A stretch of DNA of 64,000 nt from Mesostigma viride (taxonomy: Eukaryota > Streptophyta > Mesostigmatophyceae > Mesostigmatales > Mesostigmataceae): contig RPFO01000744.1 in NCBI GenBank assembly GCA_009746045.1, positions 617,635 to 681,634 on the forward strand, given 5' to 3'. The translations under genes were made by a program, and so were the position numbers. How positions within the stretch are numbered: the stretch's first letter is position 1; each line of letters opens with the position of its first letter. Shown here one piece after another: positions 11,478-24,479 of this stretch. A model generated the notes under the pieces. That model was not told the DNA's origin and searched no databases. It saw only the letters and a program-made list of their open reading frames with translations.

Positions 11478-12237
11478 GTATGTGCTGTGTTGGCTTACAG
11501 TTGCAGCCACCCTGTCTTGGTTGCCACCATCATGGGCATATCCCTTTGTCCCCCGTGCAGGAATGGCCTCTCTTGGAATAATGAAATTTGGGGGGAGGTG
11601 GGTGCCTAGACGGGGGACCAAGAGGCGGGGGGGGAGCCTGATTCGCACTGTCCAGTTGTGACTATCATGGTACTGGCAGTCTTGGATGCTAATCTAGATC
11701 CACGCTATCAGCACTAGTCTAGATAATGCCCACCTGATTGCTGCTTTCTAATTTTTGCACCTCCACCTCCTCAGCCCATTTATGAATGATGCAATTACAT
11801 CAGAGCTTCTCGTGAGATTTCCTCCTGTTACTTGTGGCAATCATAGCTATGAGAAAAACGCGTGGCCTTATTTCACGACAAATACTATAACCCCCTCCTG
11901 GCGTCCTCTATTATATATGACACTGGTGGATGTATGGTCTGCATTAGGCCGCTTAACTCTATGGCCTCTCTTTACACTGGGAACTGCCACAGCTAGTTGG
12001 CTCCTTAAATCCCTTGTTACCAGTTAGCTATTTTTGTCCATTTGCACTTTGGGAGTGCGGGGTATGGTCACACAATATGTAATTGTAGCTACCGTATCCT
12101 CCCAGGCTTGAATCTTTAACGTGGACTTGACAGATAACGTATAATGCCACAGCTCATGTCGCTGGAAATTGGCAGCTGGTGATGTGGATGCCTTGTGATG
12201 GTCTTGGCACCCAACGGCATACAAGCCTCATGGTAAT
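11478..12237. other. Intron, no gene assigned
   Basis: A plus-strand open frame at 11755-12027 follows an acceptor-like 'acctcctcag' and looks mildly protein-like, but no donor or domain supports it. Confidence 0.35.
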
Positions 12238-14880
12238 AAATTCAAATTAATAAACACGTGACTGAGTCACATGAGCATAATTCCTCAATGATGGTGGATT
12301 GAACAGGATGGTACTCTCTAACCTCTACTTGCAGCATGGCTGGTGCCACAGCCCGAGTCACTATGTTTACCGTATTTGGTCACACAAGTCACCCCCACAA
12401 ACGTGGGGTTGGTGTCCTTCATAATGGCCTGCCATTTCTCTTTGCTAGTCATCTGCCCCCATATCAAAGATAAGACGGGGGGCTGCCCGGCGTGAGTTCG
12501 TCCTTTCTGGGATAGCTCATGACCAGGCCCAGCCCAGCGCGGAAAGTGCGGGGGTGGCCACCTTGCCGCGCACGGCCAGCTTGGGGCTCGCCATGCGAGG
12601 ACCAAGCTCACTGGCTGCACGGGTTTGTGCCAGCTAGTCTCTCTATCTGATCTGTCGACCTGATCTGTGCGGGCCAGGTGCCCACCTAGGCCCAGGCGCC
12701 CGGGTCTAAGAATGTGGGAAGCAAAAGGTAAATCTGCGTAGAAATCCTCGTTGCCAATATGCAAACTGTGTGAAGTATTCAGCGCCTTGCGTAACATCTT
12801 AATGCCGGCTCCCTCGATCAAAGCCTCCATCTCCTGCGTAAGCATCCACGCCTCCGAGCCGTAGGTCAGGACCGGACGTCAGCATGACGACCCCGGAACA
12901 TGTCGCATTTGAGGTTCCTCCACCAACGATGATGCTCGTGGAGTTACCCCCACGCCAGGCCCATCCGGGTCTTCACGTTGTCTGCGCAGTCAGGTGGCCA
13001 GCTGCCGAGCAGTTCAAAGCAGTCGGGGTAGTTCACCTCGATGTCGTTCAGGAGGCGAAGCGCGGGGCTGGCGTCTGCCAGACCAACGGTCATGGCCTTG
13101 GTCTTGGGGTTCGTTTCTAAGCCTCCTGTGCATGCCTCGAGGGTCAGGAAGTCCAGCCAGAGCTGGGCAGCGGCATGCGTCTCGATGAGCGTGATGGACA
13201 TCGTCGGCATGGATGAGGTCAGCTAGCAAATTCCTTGAATTGGTCGGCCCCTTTCGCCATGCACATTTGTGTTCACCAGGCCAGGTTCCCGGCCGCCAGG
13301 CAATCGGCTGGCAAAGCGGGCACGTGCTTGGCGCACAGCATAATCCGCTACAATAATGAACAGGTACAGTGACACAGTTCGCCAGCGCCTGTCTGCAGCA
13401 CCGGGCACGGCGGGGTGGTGCCGTGTTGCAGGCGCACCGAGGTGGGCGACCCCTCGTATCGCTTGTGGAGCAATCAGTGGGGTGGGTACGCGAGGGCGGA
13501 CAAGGGTAGTCCACGGAGCGTCCTTTAACAGTATCAAAGGCCTTGATGAAGTCGACGAAGAGCAGGATGGCGGTAAACTCACCAGGCTGCATGAGCGCGA
13601 TCTCCTTGATGAGGCGCCAATGGACGAAGATGGCCATGACTTTGTTGCTCCCAGGCCGGAAGCCCATGTGGCTCTCCCCAATGTGGCGGTCGAGCGCAGA
13701 ATGGAGGCGGTTAAAAATCATGCGCATGAACAGCTTGAGCACGGCGCTCTGGATGCACGCTTCTCGGTAGTTAGCAGGCTCGTCAGCGGAAGCTGCATTG
13801 CCACTCAGGGATGGGCGGCTTGTCAGCTAGTACCATTAGGTCGCAGATGTCCAGCAGGAAGCAGCTGAGTGCCGCCAGCTGAATCACCGGGGCGGGTAGG
13901 TGGTTGGTCCCAACAGCAGCGTAGAAACGCAGTTGCTTGGCGGCGGTGCGCAGCTCAGCCTTGGTGAACGGGAGCAGCGCGTCAGGGTCAGCCAGAGACC
14001 CGGTCAGGGGCAGGTACGTGTAGTCGACCTGCTTGGTGGCAGGCAGCACGAGTGGTGCTGTTACGTTCGCCGCGGGAATCGGGCCGCCGGCCGCCCAGCA
14101 GCGGGGGCGGCGGCAGGGCGCCCAGCAGTCGGGACTGCATGTGAGGAATACCAAAACTGTCGAGCTGCTGCTGCGGCAAGCCGGAGAGCATCCGAGGCGC
14201 CGGCCTGGCGCCGCTGGCCGGCCGTTGTGCGTGACGCAGGCAAATCCAGGCGTACCTGCCGTGTTGGTCCTCGAGGTGGGCGAAGTATTTGCGGATGTGG
14301 AGGTCCGCCTGCCCCTTGGTCGCCTGCCGGATGGCCGATCGGTTCTCCTCTTTGAGCTGGGCAGGGTTACGGTTGTCGCGCAGGGCTTGCCGTGCAGGGA
14401 GGATCCAGGAGAACAGGTGAAGGCTGGTGAAGCGGGGCGGTCATTGTGGGGCCAGCCGGGGACCGGCCGCTGGCAGCTTGCCCGCGAGGTGCCACAGGGC
14501 GGGTGCCGGGCCAGCGGCGGACAGCCGGGCAAGGCTGTCCGGGATGGCCAGCGCGTCGACAAACTCCTCCGCTGCGCGCTTATGGGCGAGTTCTTTGCCC
14601 TGGTCCTCCAGCTTTTGCTCAGATTTTTTAGCTCAGGTTTCTCGAGCAGCTGCAGTTTCCGGAAATCAGGGGGTGCCACATGCTTACGAGCACGGGAGTG
14701 GAATCTCAGGCGGATGCGTGCGGTGACGATGGAATGATCTGAGCGCACCAGTGGGACCACATGTGAGCGTGCAGCTGGTGGAGATCCACGAAAGCGCCCG
14801 CGCACTACAACATAGTCGAAGCAGCACTGCCGATAACGCCATTTGGGGAAACGTGCGAAACCAAGGGTAGGTGGGGGCCA
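12238..14880 (-). mobile_element. Degraded RTE-like LINE copy 1 (EN end + RT)
   Basis: A minus-strand LINE with its 3' end at the left. The tail carries the 'cacgtgactgagtcacatg' hairpin remnant seen at the other LINE ends. The coding remains lie in three frames. About 14680-14830 holds the end of an APE-type endonuclease (FDYVVVRGR..., then VRSDHSIV, the SDH motif). 13014-13742 holds RT blocks (GFRPGSNK, FVDFIKAFDTV, and LIHADDV in place of YADD). 12318-12845 holds the C-terminal region. The frameshifts and the HADD substitution mark it as dead. It is much more diverged than the copies at 38 and 48 kb. It lies in antisense inside the 8.2-kb intron of the large gene. Confidence 0.85.
12318..14850 (-). 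pseudogene. LINE ORF2 pseudogene (endonuclease/RT)
   Basis: The intact protein would nick DNA and reverse-transcribe the LINE RNA at the target. At least two frameshifts separate the endonuclease end, the RT core and the C-terminal part. The HADD form of the RT catalytic box keeps both Asp but loses the usual Tyr. The RT C-terminal region (the LLGSWLPD and tLTYGAEtWT block of the family) is best preserved in the younger copies at 38.4-39.8 kb, which helps place the remnants here. Clade call RTE-like is by motif style and the simple-repeat tail, not by a tree. Confidence 0.8.
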
Positions 14881-15300
14881 AACAGACAGACAAGAAGGAG
14901 AAGGGGTGTGCCACAGTGGAGGTGGGGGGGCAGAGGGGATGGCAGCAGCAGCACTGCCAGCAGCACAAACAGTGGCATCGACAGGGCATGGTGCCTGGGT
15001 AAGGAGGACAAGGAGGTCAACCGCTTCGTGTTGTGTGAGGCGGGTACAGGTAAGGAGGAGCATGGGGCCCACATGCTTGCCTTGGACGGACCAAGAAGAT
15101 CATGCCGGCAGGGTGCATGGTATTGCCCCAACTGCCAATGGGATGAAGATCGGTCAGATGAGGGCAGGCCTGAGGCCTTCCTGTGTGTTATTGCAGCTGC
15201 AGAATAGTGCTCGTTTTATTTGGACATCATATAACTTGTTTACAGTTGATGGGCCCTACGTGCAGGGTCAGGTGCTTATGCCCCCATAAGTGAGGGGTTA

Positions 15301-15814
15301 ATTGTCAGTGGGCCCAGCGCCGGAAATCACACCCTTTGACTCATTGACTCGTAGAGCTCCCTAGCCATCAACCATTACCGTGGCCTGTATTGGTTGGTGG
15401 CGAAATAAAGAATTTTATCCTAGGCCTCTCCACGCCCGCAGAGGCTGATAGCATCGTCTGACATTCAGCGCAGCCGCCATAGCGGCCAGCCGACTTTGCC
15501 AGCAAATGCTGGGATAAAGTTGCGAAGCTGAAAAGAGGCCTCCCTAACTCCCCTACCCCACTCCAAGTACTGACTGCCCATCACAGTTGTGCCACGCCTG
15601 ACGGCTGGCGCAGGTACAAGGTCTAGTGACGTACGTTAGAAGCTACCTAGGCCTGCACTCCGGAACCAGACTCAGCGCCAGCACAAATAGACCGGCCGGT
15701 GCAGTACCCTCGTGACAAGCGCTAGTATTCTGCTACCTATGGCAGGTCGGTCCCCTTTGAGCCCGTCCACGCGTCATATATAAAATGAGCGAAGCTCATC
15801 AAATATATGGTTTG
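15301..15814 (+). mobile_element. TIR element, 3' part only, copy C
   Basis: Colinear with 8500-9010 of copy A and 27871-28501 of copy B, including the TATA-like 'atataaaatgagcgaagctc' end. It lacks the first ~1.2 kb. Confidence 0.8.
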
Positions 15815-17430
15815 GTTACATTGGGTTAGCCCACTCTAATATGGAAATTAGGTCATACATAACGTTTTATTTATTGCTAGCTCGCCACAGTGTAAGATGG
15901 TGGGGTCTCCCCCCACCAAGTGGGGTACTGTGGAAACTATCTCCAACAATCATACTACTACTACTTTTTGTAATCCCTAATCATCATTTACCCCATACCA
16001 TTTGCGTTGGTGCTGATAACAGATATGGTCACTTTGGGTGGGTTTTAACTTTTAACCCATGGGCCCAGATCTTGCCGATAAATCGGCTCTAAATATCACT
16101 ACACTTGCAAGCCACCCCACAACCAACCTACCAACATCCAAGGGCTGTCCTTGGGGGGCAAGCATGTCCATGAGTTGCCCTGTGCATTGACATATCACAA
16201 CCTCACATATATTCAGGGTAGGACATAGAAAACTACCACCAAAAGTTGGGGGGGTCAAGACGCGCATTCTTATTTTTGGTAGAATGTGCATTTTGAATTA
16301 TGTAATAAGACCTAGGCACCTACCACTTCAGGGATGATAAATAATTTGTTGCTGAACAGTTTGAGCCATTGGGGTCATCATTTGGTCGTGTATACCAGCA
16401 GCTACACCCAGTGCAGCCTATAGGGGTACCATTGGTAAAAAGCAACAAGGGGGTAGGGGTGGGCATACTACCTACTAATATGGCCACCAACCATGCCATA
16501 CATACAATACATTTCACTTCCACATTGATGGGAAAACATAGCTGCATCATCACACTACCCTTACATGGCACCTATGGGCAGGTGCCACCTTGTCCATGCA
16601 CGTAGGTAACGCGGTACGGATACCCTACGCAAGGCATGCATTCTAGGAGGCAACCACCAACAAACTAGTGATGTTAAGCCTATTTTAGCTTTCCCTAGCA
16701 AGGATAAACTAGGCCTAAGCTGATCTTGCTTGCCAGGTGATGGCCAACACACCTGGTGGCACATGCTGACAATGGGAAGTTTTACTCACCAGTTACATGC
16801 TTGATGATGCCACAGAGACCAGCCAACTTCCTCACACTCATGCAATATGTGTGTGGGAAATGTATAACAAACATAAATGGAGGTATTTAAACCCATACAG
16901 CCATTAAAACTTAGCACCATCGCACTATGGTAGGTCAACTGACTGAGGGAAGCATCTAAGAAGGGTGTTTTAGGAAGGGGCCAAGCCATGGGTCAAGAAA
17001 GAGCATGAATAAGAAAAAAGAATGTGCTACACAAGCTAGACCGTATACATAAACGTCAAACATCGATAAGAAAACGATGACTCTGCTTTACCTGGCATGG
17101 CTGGCATTACCTTGGCCCAGGCAGCGGCCACAAAATGGCTCATTGCGGCACACCAAAGTTGTGCAGCATGGTCGCTAGATTCGGCGATTTCCGGCCACCC
17201 TTGCACGTTTATGACTACGACTTATCATAATAATCACGAATAAACCGATAGAGCCCTTGAAATGCTCCGGGATGGTATTGCTGTCAACGTTTCTATCGTC
17301 CGACCTTATCGCAGTCGTTTCCAGCATGAACGCTGCCGAAACCTGTCAAGTGGCATTCCTGCGAACCAAATATTGGGCTGTATGATCTTTAGGACGTATA
17401 AAATCTATTTCCTAAGTTTGGCCAGAATTA
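15815..17430. other. Intron, nothing recognised
   Basis: Only short open frames; no repeat shared with the rest of the window was noticed. Confidence 0.4.
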
Positions 17431-17452
17431 AACAGGAGGAAAAAATGGTTTC

Positions 17453-18170
17453 GACTTAGGACTTAGGTTTTTTGCAAAACTTAGCCCTGACCGGGAGAAG
17501 ACAAGTCTGCGGCCTGCGGGGGCTGAGATTATATAAGAGGTACCTTGAAATTAAATAAGAGGCGTGCATCTATGAATATATAGTTTTGGAGGCGAGTTTC
17601 TGTTGGCGTTAAGTCGTAGTATTGTACGATTGTTAGATTGGTAGTGCATTGGTGGTACTGCACGACGGTATTGGACGGAGTTCCTGGAATCCCGGTCTGG
17701 CAAGCGGATTTTGCATCTCACGGGTACATCTCACGGGTACACGACGCGGCACGACGTTGTACGACGCAGAAAAGCTAGGAACCTAGGCGACTATTTGGCG
17801 CCGCGTCGGTCGTGACCTTGTTTACTCCGTTGGATCTGCATCTACGGCGTTCGTGGGTTGTTTCGAAACCCGGTCGATGAGATTTAAAGGAGAAGTCGGG
17901 TATATAAGTGATCCTTTTTTGACAACTTTGTGAAAATGTTAAAGTCGAGATGAAAAACGGCTTGATAAACGGGATGATAAAAGATGATAAACGGCTTGAC
18001 ATGTTGTCGTCCACTACAACAAGTTAACGCCAATCGAAACTCGCGTCCTAAAATATATTTGGATAGAGGCATGTCTCGTATTCAATTTCAAGGTACCTCT
18101 TAATTAATCTCGGGCCCCGCCTCGGGCTATAAGTTTGCAAAAAAAAAGTCTGTAAGTCCGGGCAAAGGTG
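17453..18170. mobile_element. Inverted-repeat element flanked by 22-bp direct repeats
   Basis: Arms of about 150-190 bp at roughly 17453-17640 and 17990-18170 are inverted copies (e.g. 'gaggtaccttgaaatt' against 'aatttcaaggtacctc', and 'gttggcgttaa' against 'ttaacgccaat'). The arms are diverged but clear. Identical 22-bp direct repeats lie just outside (17431-17452 and 18171-18192, both starting AACAGGAGGA). No ORF. 22 bp is longer than any usual target duplication, so the direct repeats may belong to a larger unit. Confidence 0.6.
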
Positions 18171-18643
18171 AACAGGAGGAAAAAATGGTTTCTTTTATTA
18201 AATTCGAGTGCAAATGTCAAAGCCATGCGTGGGCGCAAGCCGCCGTGGCCGGGTCGTTGTTTTCCGGAATGCACGTTGTATGTGAAAAATTACCCCGACC
18301 CCTTGTACTTTGACCGGCCAGAACTCCTCTGTAACTTTGTCAAAAGTATGCAAACCCTAGTATCAGTGCACGCAGAAACTTATAAGCTTTCCATCTTTTC
18401 AGCTATACTTTTCCAAATTCTTTATAGTTTTCGCGGCATTTGGTCCCCCGAGAAGGGGCCGATGCATCGGCTCCAAGTCAATTTTTGGCAAAAAATCGGC
18501 AGCAAGACCATTTAGGGGTTGAGTGTCCCATCCCCTTCAGCAGGAATGTTTATGCCGTGTTGTCCAAGGGCGCACACTCATGTCAACTACTAACACTCGG
18601 TGATCACTTCCTTTTTAACTATCAATCCATGGCACCGGTCAGT

Positions 18644-19075
18644 ATTCGTGATTCTCTGAACATAGTTTCTTTTTAATGAATATGAGATGGAAGGGTAGCC
18701 GCTATAGCTAGGTTATAGGGTTCACGTGACATACCTTTTGAGGCCGGTGCGGCCTGATCCTTATCGGTAGTGACACCAGATTTGACCAGATTTTTCCTGG
18801 CCAGGTGGCAGGAGCTACGTTGAGATATAAACCTGCAACTGTCTAGTTTTTTTTGTTAATGGCGTAGTGACTAACTAGATCTAGATTCTTTCTCTCACGC
18901 AATATGTGACCTAATAGCCCCGGCAGACTTACATGAGCCGCCGGCAATTTGCGTCGCTTGTTCAGACGCAAAATTTGCGGGGCGAAAAAACGCCGTCCGG
19001 GCCAAGGCGGTGTGACACGCAAAATAGACAAAAGCAAACCCACCTGGCTAATGTTGGCCTTTTTTCTTTTAAAAG
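18644..19075 (+). repeat. Dispersed repeat R1, copy 3 (3'-truncated)
   Basis: Matches 1086-1520 of copy 1 from 'attcgtgattctctgaac' to the 'aaacccacctggctaatgt' block, then diverges. Confidence 0.75.
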
Positions 19076-19656
19076 ATGTTTATGACTAGTTTTCTCGCAT
19101 TAAAACCCGTAAGGGCTACGTTATCGTTTTCAAATCTTTGGTATTTCAAGTAGGAAAAGTATGTTTTTCATGTATTGATATCAATAATAAATACTTGCGT
19201 CCGACCCAGTATGATTTTCACATACTTGGTATTCCTAGTCAGAAAAGAACTTAGTAGACTCCCTATACAACTTGAGCTGCTATGCGAAGAAATGCTTGCT
19301 GCATGACGTGCTAACTGTGCATGACCGCCTGTAAGCTGACATCCACAGAGAGGTGGATCGGGCTTCATGGGGGGCAACCTGCCACAGCCAGTTGCCATCC
19401 AGGAACCTTTTTCCTGGGGTGTCTCTTCCTCCACCTGAAAACACTTGCCCTGGTCTGATTGTACTGGGCGACTTGTACTGGACAGTACCATACATTTCAA
19501 CGGCGTGCCTAGATTGTACCACTGGAGAAGACGCAATTATAGTGTCCCAGGCTGGGAAGCTTATGCTTTGCTGACAGCGAAAGTCAGGTTGACTTATTTC
19601 TGTTAATGCTGATGATCATGCGGTATTTTCATTCTGCTTGTCACTGCATGCTGCAG
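19076..19656 (+). other. End of 8.2-kb intron
   Basis: No second exon could be supported, although 19353-19574 is open on the plus strand. It ends in 'cactgcatgctgcag' before the proline-rich exon. Confidence 0.4.
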
Positions 19657-22238
19657 TTCCGCAATCGAGCCCTCCACCACCCAGCCCTCCACTGCTCAGC
19701 CCTCCACCGCCCAGCCCTCCACCGCCCAGCCCTCCACCACCCAGCCCTCCAACACCCAGCTCTCCACCACCACCCAGCCCTATTGCACTCAACTCTCCAC
19801 CACCACCCAGCCAACCACCACCAAGCCCTCCACCACCATTCAGCCCTCCACAACCCATCCCTCCACCACCACCCAGCCCGCCATCACCCACCCCTCCACC
19901 ATCCACCCCTCCACTGCCACCCAGCCCTCCGTTCCCCAGCCCTCCACCTCCCACCCCTCCACGGCCCAACCCACCCAGCCCTCCATCACCCAACCCTCCA
20001 CCGCCTCAAAGCCCTCCAACACCCAGCCCTCCACCACCCAGCCCTCCACCACCACCCAGCCCTCCACCACCCAGCCCTCCACCACCCAGCCCTCCACCAC
20101 CACCCAGCCCTCCACCACCCAGCCCTCCACCACCACCCAGCCCTCCACTACCCAGCCCTCCACCACCCAGCCCTCCACCCCCCAGCCCTCCACCACCCAG
20201 CCCTCCACCACCCAGTCCTCCACCACCCAGCCCTCCACCACCACCCAGCCCTCCACCACCCAGCCCTCCACCACCCAGCCCTCCACCACCCAGCCCTCCA
20301 CCACCCAGCCCTCCACCACCCAGCCCTCCACCACCCACCCCTCCATCGCCCACCCCTCCACCACCCACCCCTCCACCACCCACCCCTCCACCACCCACCC
20401 CTCCACCACCCACCCCTCCACCACCCACCCCTCCACCACCCACCCCTCCACCACCCATCCCTCCACCACCCACCCCTCCACCACCCACCCCTCCACCACC
20501 CACCCCTCCACCACCCACCCCTCCACCACCCACCCCTCCACCACCCACCCCTCCACCACCCACCCCTCCACCACCCACCCCTCCACCACCCACCCCTCCA
20601 CCACCCACCCTCCACCACCCACCCCTCCACCACCCACCCCTCCACCACCCACCCCTCCACCACCCAGCCCTCCACCACCCAGCCCTCCACCACCCAGCCC
20701 TCCACCACCCACCCCTCCATCGCCCACCCCTCCAGCACCCACCCCTCCACCACCCACCCCTCCACCACCCACCCCTCCACCACCCACCCCTCCACCACCC
20801 ACCCTCCACCACCCACCCCTCCACCACCCACCCCTCCACCACCCACCCCTCCACCACCCACCCCTCCACCACCCACCCCTCCACCACCCACCCCTCCACC
20901 ACCCACCCCTCCACCACCCACCCCTCCACCACCCACCCCTCCACCACCCACCCCTCCACCACCCACCCCTCCACCACCCACCCCTCCACCACCCACCCTC
21001 CACCACCCACCCCTCCACCACCCACCCCTCCACCACCCACCCTCCACCACCCACCCCTCCACCACCCACCCCTCCACCACCCGCCCCTCCACCACCCGCC
21101 CCTCCACTACCCAGCCCAACATTCATCCCTCCACCACCCAGCCCTTCACGCCCACTGAGCCCGGGTCCACGCCATCCTCCTGGGCCACCACCTTCCCCGC
21201 TGCCGGTATTCCCTGCTGCGATTCCAAACCCTTCCTCGCTGCCACTGCCACCGTCACAGCGCCCACCAAGTCCTCTGATACCTCTCAGGGCCCCCACCAG
21301 CCCGCCTTATTGCAGCCCTGCCGCGTCAGGGTGTCCACCCGGCATTAACCTCACGGAGCCTGACTGCTTGTGTCCGGACACCATCAACGCCACGTTTGTC
21401 ATGGCTATCCCCTTGGCTGATTTTGTGACACTGGGGGGTAACTTTACCTCTGAGGTGGCTGGGCGGCTCAACGGCCTGGAAGACCCTAGCCAGGTTGCGA
21501 TCTTATTACTTACTGGTGGGTCTACGATTGCAGAACTTGCATTCGTCCCAGCCAGGAGGCAGAGCTCATTTCCACCTGAATTATACAACTCCATAGTGCG
21601 TACGTTACTGAGTGGTCAGGTGCGGCTGCCTGACATATATGGCCTCATATCCATCCAGGTTCCCGGACATGACCCCGTATGCATCTTGCCACCTTTCACG
21701 CCCTTGGAGCCAGCAAGCCCTGGGAGCGCACCGGTCGCAGGGCCAGAACCGATCTTCTCCATGATCACAATTACAGAAGGTCTGCTGACAACTATGCACG
21801 TCAACGTGCAGTTCTCGCGTCCCTGCCAGGGTGTTGGTGTCATCCGCGACTGCGGCCCCACAGGATGTCAGCTGAAGCTAGGTGGAAACGCAACCCTTGC
21901 GGCTGGAATGGATGACGCTCATTATGCACTCCAAGTGGTTCATACGGAGACAGGCAACGCTGAGGCGGATGTGGGTGGGGCTCTGGCAAACGATATAGCC
22001 ACCGATGGCTTGATGGAGGGGAGCACAGGCACTTTCGAGCTTAACGTTAGGATTGCCGAGGGCATCTGCAGGGATGCGCTTGGCATTGCCGGCACCGCCA
22101 ACGAGTTGCTGCTTTCGGGTAACACCTCATTATTTGGGGAGAGGCTCGAGAACAAGCTCGTGGTCACGCTGCGCTACACCATCTCACCCAGCTGTGGGCA
22201 TGGCGACAAAGGCTACCTGCGCACGGCTATCTACCTGG
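19657..22238 (+). CDS. Proline-rich rod and ectodomain exon of the giant gene (frame broken as read)
   Basis: Exon between 'catgctgcag' and 'GTACGT'. It enters in phase 1 as VPQSSPPPPSPP and continues about 1.45 kb as SPPPP then TPPPP units (15-bp DNA unit), an extensin/pherophorin-type rod likely hydroxylated and glycosylated in the wall. After 21.1 kb it reads FIPPPPSPSRPLSPGPRHPP, then CPPGINLTEPDCLCPD, then a folded part (INATFVMAIPLADFVTLGG) and an Ig-like segment (MHVNVQFSRPC...CGPTGC). It ends at YL plus one base (phase 1). Four single-C losses near 20610, 20803, 20998 and 21043 shift the rod frame by a net -1, so the entry frame stops near 21158 while the folded part is open in another frame. 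Either these are assembly errors in a low-complexity tract or the gene is damaged. Confidence 0.8.
19670..21110 (+). repeat. 15-bp proline-codon minisatellite
   Basis: About 95 units of CCACCACCCASCCCT or close variants. The left part is mostly AGC (Ser) type, the middle ACC (Thr) type, with an isolated return to AGC type near 20665-20700. Blocks containing the same one-base deletion recur, which suggests copying of larger segments. Confidence 0.9.
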
Positions 22239-23941
22239 GTACGTGCTGTGCGGAACAAACATGGTGTGTTCGTGATGCCTATCTATAACACAATGCCACG
22301 GCTGCCGCATTTTGTACTTTTCTCTGTAGTGGCTTGGCTTTTGTGTGAGTTTTCTTCACATTTAGATAAACAGCGTCCCTCCATGGATGCACTTTCGTGT
22401 GCATGTTTGCATGTGTGAGCGCTGTCCTCCCCTTGGTTACCATGCACTTTATAACAGCGAGAGTAAATACTTGTTCACCTGCCTGTGCCATCATGGCTTT
22501 GAATGGACGTTATTCTGCCTAGGGTCCTTGCTTATGGGCTGTTGAAGGAGCTTGCTCCCGTGAATGCGTCAAGGTTTCAGAAGTAGATTTGCCACGGTTG
22601 GGGTGCATCAACGATAAAACTTTGCCCTGTAAACAGTCAGGTCGGCTTCCCAACCCAAGCGTCGACCCAGCACAGATCCCTTGAAATCAGATTTTTTTTC
22701 ACGTTGTGGCATTTTTTCCTTGTGGCCAATTGATTGGCGCTCAGGCCTTGTGGCTACTTGATTGGCTCGCAACCAGGACGGAATCAAGTAATCCTAGCAT
22801 GATGACCTCAAAACAGCAAGAATCCATGCTAGTATACCTCAGCCAGGCGTGGCTTTCAAGTGTGCACTTTTCTGCCTATGGTCCTGGCTCGGGGGCTGTT
22901 GAAGGAGCTTGCTCTCGTGAATGCCTCAAGGTTTCATAGGGACATAATTTGCTAGGTTTGGCTACGCCTCAACTTAAAATGTTATTGAGTATTGCTCACC
23001 GTACCAACAATGTGCCTGCCCAACACACGTCCTTCGTATTCCAACTTCTTTCCAGCTGCGGTACTTCTCTGTTTGGATTATTGATGGGTCCTCCGGTATC
23101 TGCAAGCAGTGCACATGAAACGCTGGGATATGTGCATGCTTCCTGCTAGATGCAGTGCTGTTGGCTGCGTTTCTCCCCTCTCCTGAGCGGCAGGGTCTTA
23201 ATTGCCACCAGGCTAATGCTCATCGGTAGATCAGCCGGACAAGCGACCGCAGCAACTGCCGCCACTCCGCTTTGAGGCAAGAAAGACAGGGCACTACCGA
23301 CCTTTTAATGGGATCGCATTCATGGCAGACTGGGGACGTATCCACAACTGTCGACAGTAATTGTGGTACTTCAGGTCTACTTGGTGGCAGAGTTGGCATA
23401 AAGTATTGACAATGTGGAGGATGGAATAAAAAGGGCACCTGGAGGGGCAGAAAAAAATGCAGGGACTGCGTTAAGTGCCAGATGATTTCATGTTCTGGTT
23501 TAGAACATTTGGTCCATTTATTCTGCATAAAAAACAAGAAAGGTTCATGTCGGTGCTATGATACTAGGTATGTGTAGCTGAGGGCCTGCCTTGTAACCAT
23601 TTTATGCTCTTCTGAGTTTCTAGGGATACAAACCAGTGCCCTGGAAAAATACGGCGTAGGCAACCGGCATAGGGCTGGAGTCTCCGTGGATTCTTATATG
23701 GTCCACTGCTTTTCAACAGGGGCCAACCTCAAAGGGACGCTGCCACTCATATGCCGGGTAACTGAGGCAGCAACTGCGTCAGCGAATTCCTACTGTTGTT
23801 GCTTTTACCACGAGCTGCATTGCCACCTTTATTTGCTATGTTTATATTCTGGGTATCTGATGGCTCAGTGCCTGTTTCAAAGGGTTGCACTATCAAAAAC
23901 TGCTCTAGCTCTCTTTCCATCAAGATGTTTGCTATTTGAAG
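22239..23941 (+). other. Intron with a 72-bp dispersed direct repeat
   Basis: 22511-22582 and 22869-22940 share 'ggctgttgaaggagcttgct' and 'caaggtttca' with a few changes. No coding signal. The acceptor at 23941 is 'atttgaag'. Confidence 0.5.
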
Positions 23942-24182
23942 TCTGCTCCTCTTCTAATACTTCTAAAAAACGAGATGGCTTCTCTACCTTCACTCTTCCA
24001 CCGCAAAAACTGGCAACAGGGAGTGACCGTGTGCGTCCGTTGCTCATTTCACCGGTGGGGAGCGTTTCGGAGGACCGCCGTGTGCCCATTTCTGTGGATC
24101 TCTTCGGCGAAGTCGTGAGGCCCTTCAACACATCCGTATTCACAGTAACAAGCGGTCACGTGGAGGACAGCATCACCACCGG
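23942..24182 (+). CDS. Ig-like domain exon (first half) of the giant gene
   Basis: Joins the previous exon's single G as GTC (Val) and reads VCSSSNTSKKRDGF..., then LLISPVGSVSEDRRVPISVD, LFGEVVRPFNTSVFTVTSG, HVEDSITTG, ending CCACCGG|GTCAGT in phase 2. The pattern 'SPVG.VS...VP..V.F...V..F..S...V..G.V' is that of bacterial-type Ig-like (Big) domains found in large surface proteins. The second half is in the next exon, and the intron splits the fold with phase kept. The acceptor choice (23940/23941) is the least certain point. Confidence 0.75.
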
Positions 24183-24479
24183 GTCAGTAACACACAAGCG
24201 ACACAACCTCTTTGTGGCTGCAGTGAGTGTGTTCTGGTGAAGTCATCCGATGTTGAGCTCTTGCTATTCCTGACTTCCATTTTTTTTCTGATCTGCTTGC
24301 TCCTTGTATCTGCTCCTTGCATCTGCCCATGGGTCTTTCAACACAAGGTGCTGCCTCACTTTCGCCTTGACTTTTTGGTTGATCCATGCACACTATTATA
24401 ATAGGCATTTGTTATTTGACAGCCTGCGCTGGTAATACCCACTATGACATCCTTAAAAGCTCTGTGCTGATGCTTGCAG

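Noticed and set aside
19840..21297. Long minus-strand ORFs rich in Gly/Val/Trp
   Set aside because: They are the antisense of the CCACCACCC minisatellite, which lacks stop codons in every frame.
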